From: Levilactobacillus namurensis
Lineage (GTDB): Bacteria; Bacillota; Bacilli; Lactobacillales; Lactobacillaceae
NCBI RefSeq assembly: GCF_032197885.1
Contig: NZ_CP134159.1
Location: 2,294,001 to 2,358,000, forward strand
Reading direction: 5' to 3'
DNA length: 64,000 bases
Below, one piece after another: positions 60,867 to 64,000 of this stretch. Under the pieces are notes generated by a model. It made no database searches. It saw only the letters and a list, made by a program, of their open reading frames with translations, and was not told where the DNA came from. Position 1 is the stretch's first letter, and the number at the start of each line of letters is the position of its first letter. Made by a program: the position numbers and the translations under genes.

Positions 60867-61817
60867 CTATTGAATCGCCGTTTGCGGCATCACGATACCA
60901 GCCGAACTGGCGGCGACCCAGTCCGGGTGGCCCAATTGCTTAAAGGCCGCACTGTTACCCGTGACGATAACCCCCGCAAACTTGGCGGTCTGCAAGGACG
61001 GGTAACGCTTAGCGTACTGTGCACCGAACTTGAACACGTCAAGGCCCCCGGTCCGCAGCGTTCCACCGAACTCCTGGTTCGCTTGCTTCAATGCAGACCG
61101 GAAATACCGATAGTTGGTGGTGGTCAGCCGTCCGGTCCCGGGCGCGCCATCGTCACCACCCGCAATCCCCAAGTAATCGTTGGTCAACTCGGGTGACGCG
61201 GAATCCTTCGTTCCAATCCAGTACCAAGCCGCCGTCAAGGACCGCGGTAATTTCCGTTGAATCGCCGTGTAAGTCAGCGGGTGCTTAAACGTTAGCGCCA
61301 TTTCAGCGACCTGATGCGAGGTCCGGGCCACGGTCGCCAAGTCCTGTTGCCGCCGGGGGTCGGTCTTAGTTGGCCGCCGCGACACGTCGTAGAACTGGGG
61401 AACCCGCTGTTGCGTGATTCGGTCATAGACCCGGTCTTGCCGCGTATTCCCCCAGTCCGTGGCGTTGATTGCCGTGCCCAGCTCCGTGCCTAACCACGAA
61501 TAATTGGTCACAGCTGGCGACCAAGCCACCCGCTGGCCCGCAATCTCCTTATACCGGTGGCTGACCACCTGGCCCCCCTGAATCGTGGTGTTGGCCAGGT
61601 AGCGGTCACTCGACTGCAGGTTCGGCGCCAGGATCTCCGCCGTAACCTGCAAATAATCCATGTCGCGGTCCGATGACTTGGCCGCTAGGTGTTGTAAGAG
61701 CTGATACCCGCTGACCACTAGGCCAAAGCTGACCACCACAGCAATCCCAATCGTGATGAGCCAGCGCTTCCAGCGTACCCGGCGCGCTAAGCGGTTAAAT
61801 TCGATGTCCGTCTTCAC
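60867..61817 (-). CDS. Membrane anti-sigma factor (Sigma_reg_N/Sigma_reg_C type)
   Basis: 316 aa, GTG start with GAGGAGGG 6 nt before it. A short cytoplasmic N-terminus (RLARRVRWKRWL), one membrane helix (about 20-42) and an extracellular sensor domain. Matches the sigma factor regulator family (N-terminal and C-terminal domains) that pairs with ECF sigma factors in Bacillales and Lactobacillales. It overlaps the sigma gene by 23 nt, so the pair is translationally coupled. It should sequester the sigma factor and release it under envelope stress. Confidence 0.82.
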   Translation of the reverse strand: MKTDIEFNRLARRVRWKRWLITIGIAVVVSFGLVVSGYQLLQHLAAKSSDRDMDYLQVTAEILAPNLQSSDRYLANTTIQGGQVVSHRYKEIAGQRVAWSPAVTNYSWLGTELGTAINATDWGNTRQDRVYDRITQQRVPQFYDVSRRPTKTDPRRQQDLATVARTSHQVAEMALTFKHPLTYTAIQRKLPRSLTAAWYWIGTKDSASPELTNDYLGIAGGDDGAPGTGRLTTTNYRYFRSALKQANQEFGGTLRTGGLDVFKFGAQYAKRYPSLQTAKFAGVIVTGNSAAFKQLGHPDWVAASSAGIVMPQTAIQ

Positions 61818-62307
61818 GGTAAACCCTCCTCATAAGTCTCTCTAACTTGCGTTGTACCCGGTACACGCGCATCTTGGCCGCCCCTTCAGTGATATTTAGG
61901 GCCCGCGCTAACTGACGAAAGGACCACTCTTCCGAGTACCGGTGAATCAATAACTGGCGGTCCCGGGGCTTTAACCGGGCGAGCCCGCGTTGTAGCGCCT
62001 GGTCCGCCACCGTGGGCGGGGCACTCGGCGCCGGCGGCCGTTGCAGTGCCGGTCCTAGATACCGGTCGACTAACTGGCGATACCGTTGTCGACGCCGGTA
62101 CGCATCTAGGTACGTCGACCAAGCCACCCGGTACAGGTACGGCCGGAGCTTTTCCGGCGGTAGGACCAGGTCGCTTTCCAAGACCTTCACGAACATGTCC
62201 TGCACGATGTCCGCTGCGGTCTCCGGGTCGGCCCCCCGACTGACCAAGTACCGCCGAATCTCAACGGCCAGCTGGGCCACCAGTGTCTCGTAATCTGCTA
62301 AATTCAC
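61795..62307 (-). CDS. ECF-type RNA polymerase sigma factor
   Basis: 170 aa from the GTG at 62307 (GGGGGAGGA directly upstream). Region 2 is seen in AADIVQDMFVKVLE and YLYRVAWSTYLDAYRRRQRY (about 36-90), region 4 in RLKPRDRQLLIHRYSEEWSFRQLARALNITEGAAKMRVYRVQRKLERL (about 115-165) with a clear HTH. Regions 1 and 3 are absent, as in ECF factors. Followed by its anti-sigma gene. Possible targets include the secreted peptidase and surface genes nearby, but no ECF promoter was confirmed. Confidence 0.85.
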   Translation of the reverse strand: MNLADYETLVAQLAVEIRRYLVSRGADPETAADIVQDMFVKVLESDLVLPPEKLRPYLYRVAWSTYLDAYRRRQRYRQLVDRYLGPALQRPPAPSAPPTVADQALQRGLARLKPRDRQLLIHRYSEEWSFRQLARALNITEGAAKMRVYRVQRKLERLMRRVYREDGHRI

Positions 62308-62456
62308 GCTTCCTCCCCCCCTGCTCACTAAGTTAACGAACGACTTCCCCGTAAAGTCACGCTTTTTCCGCAATTCGTTGGCAATGATCTCCACCCAGTC
62401 TACCCGTTTGATTGGGCCACCGCGGGGTTCACGCAGTTTTAGAAGCTTCAGCCCAC

Positions 62457-62498
62457 AAAAATGGGGCCTCAGAAAATAAATTTCTGAGGCCCCATTTT
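62457..62498 (-). terminator. Terminator of the Spx-like gene
   Basis: AAAATGGGGCCTCAGAAA, short loop, TTTCTGAGGCCCCATTTT. Confidence 0.92.
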
Positions 62499-62523
62499 AC
62501 GGAATGACAATCAACTCATTGCT

Positions 62524-62952
62524 CTAAGCGGGTGAAACACCTAACGCGTTCTTGGTGCCGTTTAGAATCTTGAAGAAGCCCGCCAACTCCTTCTTCCGGT
62601 ACGATGCCGGCACAAATTCCCGAATGGTTTCCAAGTCGAAACCGGTCGCTAACTTGTTCTGGTCCACCACAATCGGGTTCTTTAAGATCCCCGGATTATT
62701 CTGTAAGAGTTCGACCAATTCATTCATGCCCATGTCCTGAACGGACGTTGGCAGAGCCTTGTAGGCCTTGGAACGGGTCGAAATCAAGTCATCAGTTCCT
62801 GATTCCGTCAGAGACAACATCTTGAGAATTTCTTCGCGGGTCAGCGCTTGTTTTTTAATATCTTGCGTGGTAAAGATTGCGTCGTGGTTAGCGAGCCATT
62901 TCATTGCTTTAGTCACCGCAGTGGTCTTCGCGTGAAAGTACATTTTAATCAT
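62524..62952 (-). CDS. Spx/MgsR-family protein lacking the CxxC redox motif
   Basis: 142 aa from ATG 62952 (GGAGG upstream). ArsC-like thioredoxin-fold regulator that binds the RNA polymerase alpha C-terminal domain in known Spx proteins. KMLSLTESGTDDLISTRSKAYKAL and the ELLQNNPGILKNPIVVD segment are the Spx signature. The N-terminus reads MYFHAKTTAVTKAMKWL: residues 10 and 13, normally Cys-x-x-Cys, are Thr and Val, so redox control is lost. Single gene behind a CIRCE-like palindrome (62998-63023). Confidence 0.85.
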   Translation of the reverse strand: MIKMYFHAKTTAVTKAMKWLANHDAIFTTQDIKKQALTREEILKMLSLTESGTDDLISTRSKAYKALPTSVQDMGMNELVELLQNNPGILKNPIVVDQNKLATGFDLETIREFVPASYRKKELAGFFKILNGTKNALGVSPA

Positions 62953-62997
62953 AGAATCGCCCTCCAATTAGTCTGCCTGTCGATGAGGTACTTGAGA

Positions 62998-63023
62998 TTA
63001 GCACTCTATTAGTTGAGTGCTAA
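62998..63023 (-). promoter_or_regulatory. CIRCE-like inverted repeat upstream of the Spx-like gene
   Basis: TTAGCACTC (62998-63006), 8-nt spacer, GAGTGCTAA (63015-63023): both arms match the HrcA operator CIRCE exactly, but the consensus spacer is 9. A -10-like TACAAT lies just upstream on the minus strand. Suggests heat-shock (HrcA) control, possibly weakened by the shorter spacer. Confidence 0.75.
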
Positions 63024-63476
63024 TTATGGTAACCATTGTACACCACAATCCTAGATGATGAAACCCATAATACTCGACTTAGCCGGCATTTAAGTAATTC
63101 TCAACTTTTAACAAACTAGCCATAGCCGCTAGGATTACCGTTATATCAAGCTTAGCAGGATAATCCGACGCTTCTTCGCCCGAAATTTGAAGATTTCTTG
63201 AAGATTGGAAAGGGTTTCATTTTTAAGGTCAAAAAAGGAACCATGGCCGTTCTTTTCAATTTATGGGATACCTGCTTGATTGATAGGATTCAAAACGGCA
63301 AGTTTTAAAATCTAGTTGGTCACTCTGGCAAGGTGAACTTTCGACCAGCAACTAAAGACTTTTCGATATCTCGAAACATCAAACAGTCCCCCTAGAGTTG
63401 CTAGCTGAAATAACAATCTTTCACCTATCACCCCCAGGGGGACTATCGTGTTGACTCTTTTGTTAAATTCTGATGC
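63024..63476. other. Gene-free stretch
   Basis: No gene seen. Two weak hairpins: AAAGGAAC ... GTTCTTTT at about 63230-63256, and AGTCCCCCT ... AGGGGGACT at about 63385-63444 with a long interior, which may end the 63477 gene though no U-tract follows on its strand. Confidence 0.4.
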
Positions 63477-64000
63477 CTAGTTCCCTAAATCAAAAGCGCT
63501 GGCTCGGGTCCAAAGACCGTTGCTCATCCGGTAGTACACGGTCTGGTGCCCGTTAGCATCCGTCCGGTAAGCCCGGTTGGTAATCATGTACGTCCGCTTC
63601 GGCAAGTCCGCCGTGGTCCCCTTCAGCTTTGCTAACAAAGGATCGTTGAACGGCCGCGTGTAGACGGGGTAGACCTTCATCAAGGTCAACTCATTTTCGT
63701 AGTCTTGCACGTCGAACTTGTTGAATTCCAAAGCACCCGTCCGAATCCAGTACTTCGTGGTCGACTTCTTGGAGAAGCGGATCCGGTACCACTTACCCGT
63801 ATCGGCTTGGGCCCGCATGTCGATGTAGACCCGCTTGTTCTTCAGCTTCTTCCAGTCGAACTTCATGATGTTCCAGTTCTTGTGCCCCCGAACATGGTTG
63901 TACAGGGAGTACTTCTTGTAGTTGCTCTTCAACTGTGCGTTTTGCGTATCCAGCCCAGCATAGTACTTTTCTTCCTTGTTGGTCTGCTTACGCTTCTTCA
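63477..64000 (-). CDS. Secreted or surface protein with SLAP/SH3-like repeats, partial
   Basis: Runs off the right edge: the reading frame is open from 63477 to at least 64000 (about 173 codons), so the true start lies beyond the window. The visible part holds two similar segments, WYRIRFSKKSTTKYWIRTGAL and TVYYRMSNGLWTRASAFDLGN, separated by LPKRTYMITNRAYRTDANGHQ. They resemble the wall-binding domain of the NlpC/P60 protein encoded at 59966-60787 (YYYVTNGRGTASGWIWHG). Basic, so probably wall-associated. No catalytic part is visible. Confidence 0.6.
   Translation of the reverse strand, partial: KKRKQTNKEEKYYAGLDTQNAQLKSNYKKYSLYNHVRGHKNWNIMKFDWKKLKNKRVYIDMRAQADTGKWYRIRFSKKSTTKYWIRTGALEFNKFDVQDYENELTLMKVYPVYTRPFNDPLLAKLKGTTADLPKRTYMITNRAYRTDANGHQTVYYRMSNGLWTRASAFDLGN

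Noticed and set aside
1..64000. CRISPR array, tRNA, rRNA or prophage
   Set aside because: The recurrent sequences are too long and too far apart for a CRISPR array. No tRNA/rRNA signatures or phage genes were seen.

Overview
The window looks like a chromosomal segment of a high-GC member of the Lactobacillaceae, most like Levilactobacillus and its relatives. The support is strong AGGAGG-type ribosome binding sites, LPQT[NS] sortase anchors, a KxYKxGKxW signal peptide, MucBP domains, DUF3278 and DUF975 proteins, a YtrA-type GntR/ABC operon, nucleoside 2-deoxyribosyltransferase, and CcpA, PyrR and HrcA type control sites. Genus and species are inferred. I see no rRNA, tRNA, CRISPR array, prophage or replication origin.

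Layout. 0.3-5.2 kb: a small CRE-controlled gene, an Mga-like regulator, and a three-gene poly-N-acetylglucosamine-type exopolysaccharide operon (synthase, IcaD-like partner, IcaB-like deacetylase). 5.2-9.9 kb: a pyrimidine-salvage operon (ndt plus NCS1 permease) behind a PyrR-type attenuator, then a pair of bacterial PH-domain membrane proteins. 10.2-14.3 kb: a GntR/ABC operon with its operator, then murI. 14.4-19.8 kb: DMT transporter, DUF975 protein, arylsulfotransferase-like protein, nucleoside hydrolase. 21.2-30.3 kb: ABC-F ATPase, an AraC-family gene broken by a stop codon, an unidentified terminator-ended RNA, an MFS transporter, a LysR/YeiH divergent pair, a DUF3278/XRE group and an aldo/keto reductase. 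30.4-36.4 kb: secreted coiled-coil protein, Fic-like protein, multicopper oxidase, LPxTG adhesin, Fe-S biosynthesis-like protein. 36.5-59.3 kb: an accessory surface region with three more LPxTG genes. One of these is split by an IS30-family element. Between them lie a Bce-like ABC operon, redox enzymes (aldo/keto reductase, DyP peroxidase, several SDRs) and a GH51 arabinofuranosidase. 60-64 kb: secreted NlpC/P60 peptidase, an ECF sigma/anti-sigma pair, an Spx-like protein behind a CIRCE-like palindrome, and a secreted protein running off the right edge.

The most striking signal is a dispersed family of nine structured elements of about 155 nt, all between genes: 93-245, 15470-15622, 19922-20074, 20334-20488, 31339-31492, 31548-31741, 40630-40782, 44090-44242 and 44295-44450. 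They share a closing stem, an inner stem and two hairpins. The stems change by compensatory substitutions, while single-stranded linkers (AAGGCCNAG and GTGCCCAC) stay fixed, which is how a functional RNA evolves. Six of the nine form three head-away (divergent) pairs, each joining one copy of the common type on the minus strand with a copy of a different subtype on the plus strand. I cannot assign them to a known RNA family from memory.

Working together: the surface genes, exopolysaccharide operon, secreted peptidase and ECF system concern the cell envelope and adhesion. Several local regulators (two GntR/ABC operons, XRE/DUF3278, Rrf2/NmrA, LysR/YeiH) sit beside their likely targets, four of them with visible operator-like palindromes or LysR-type half sites.
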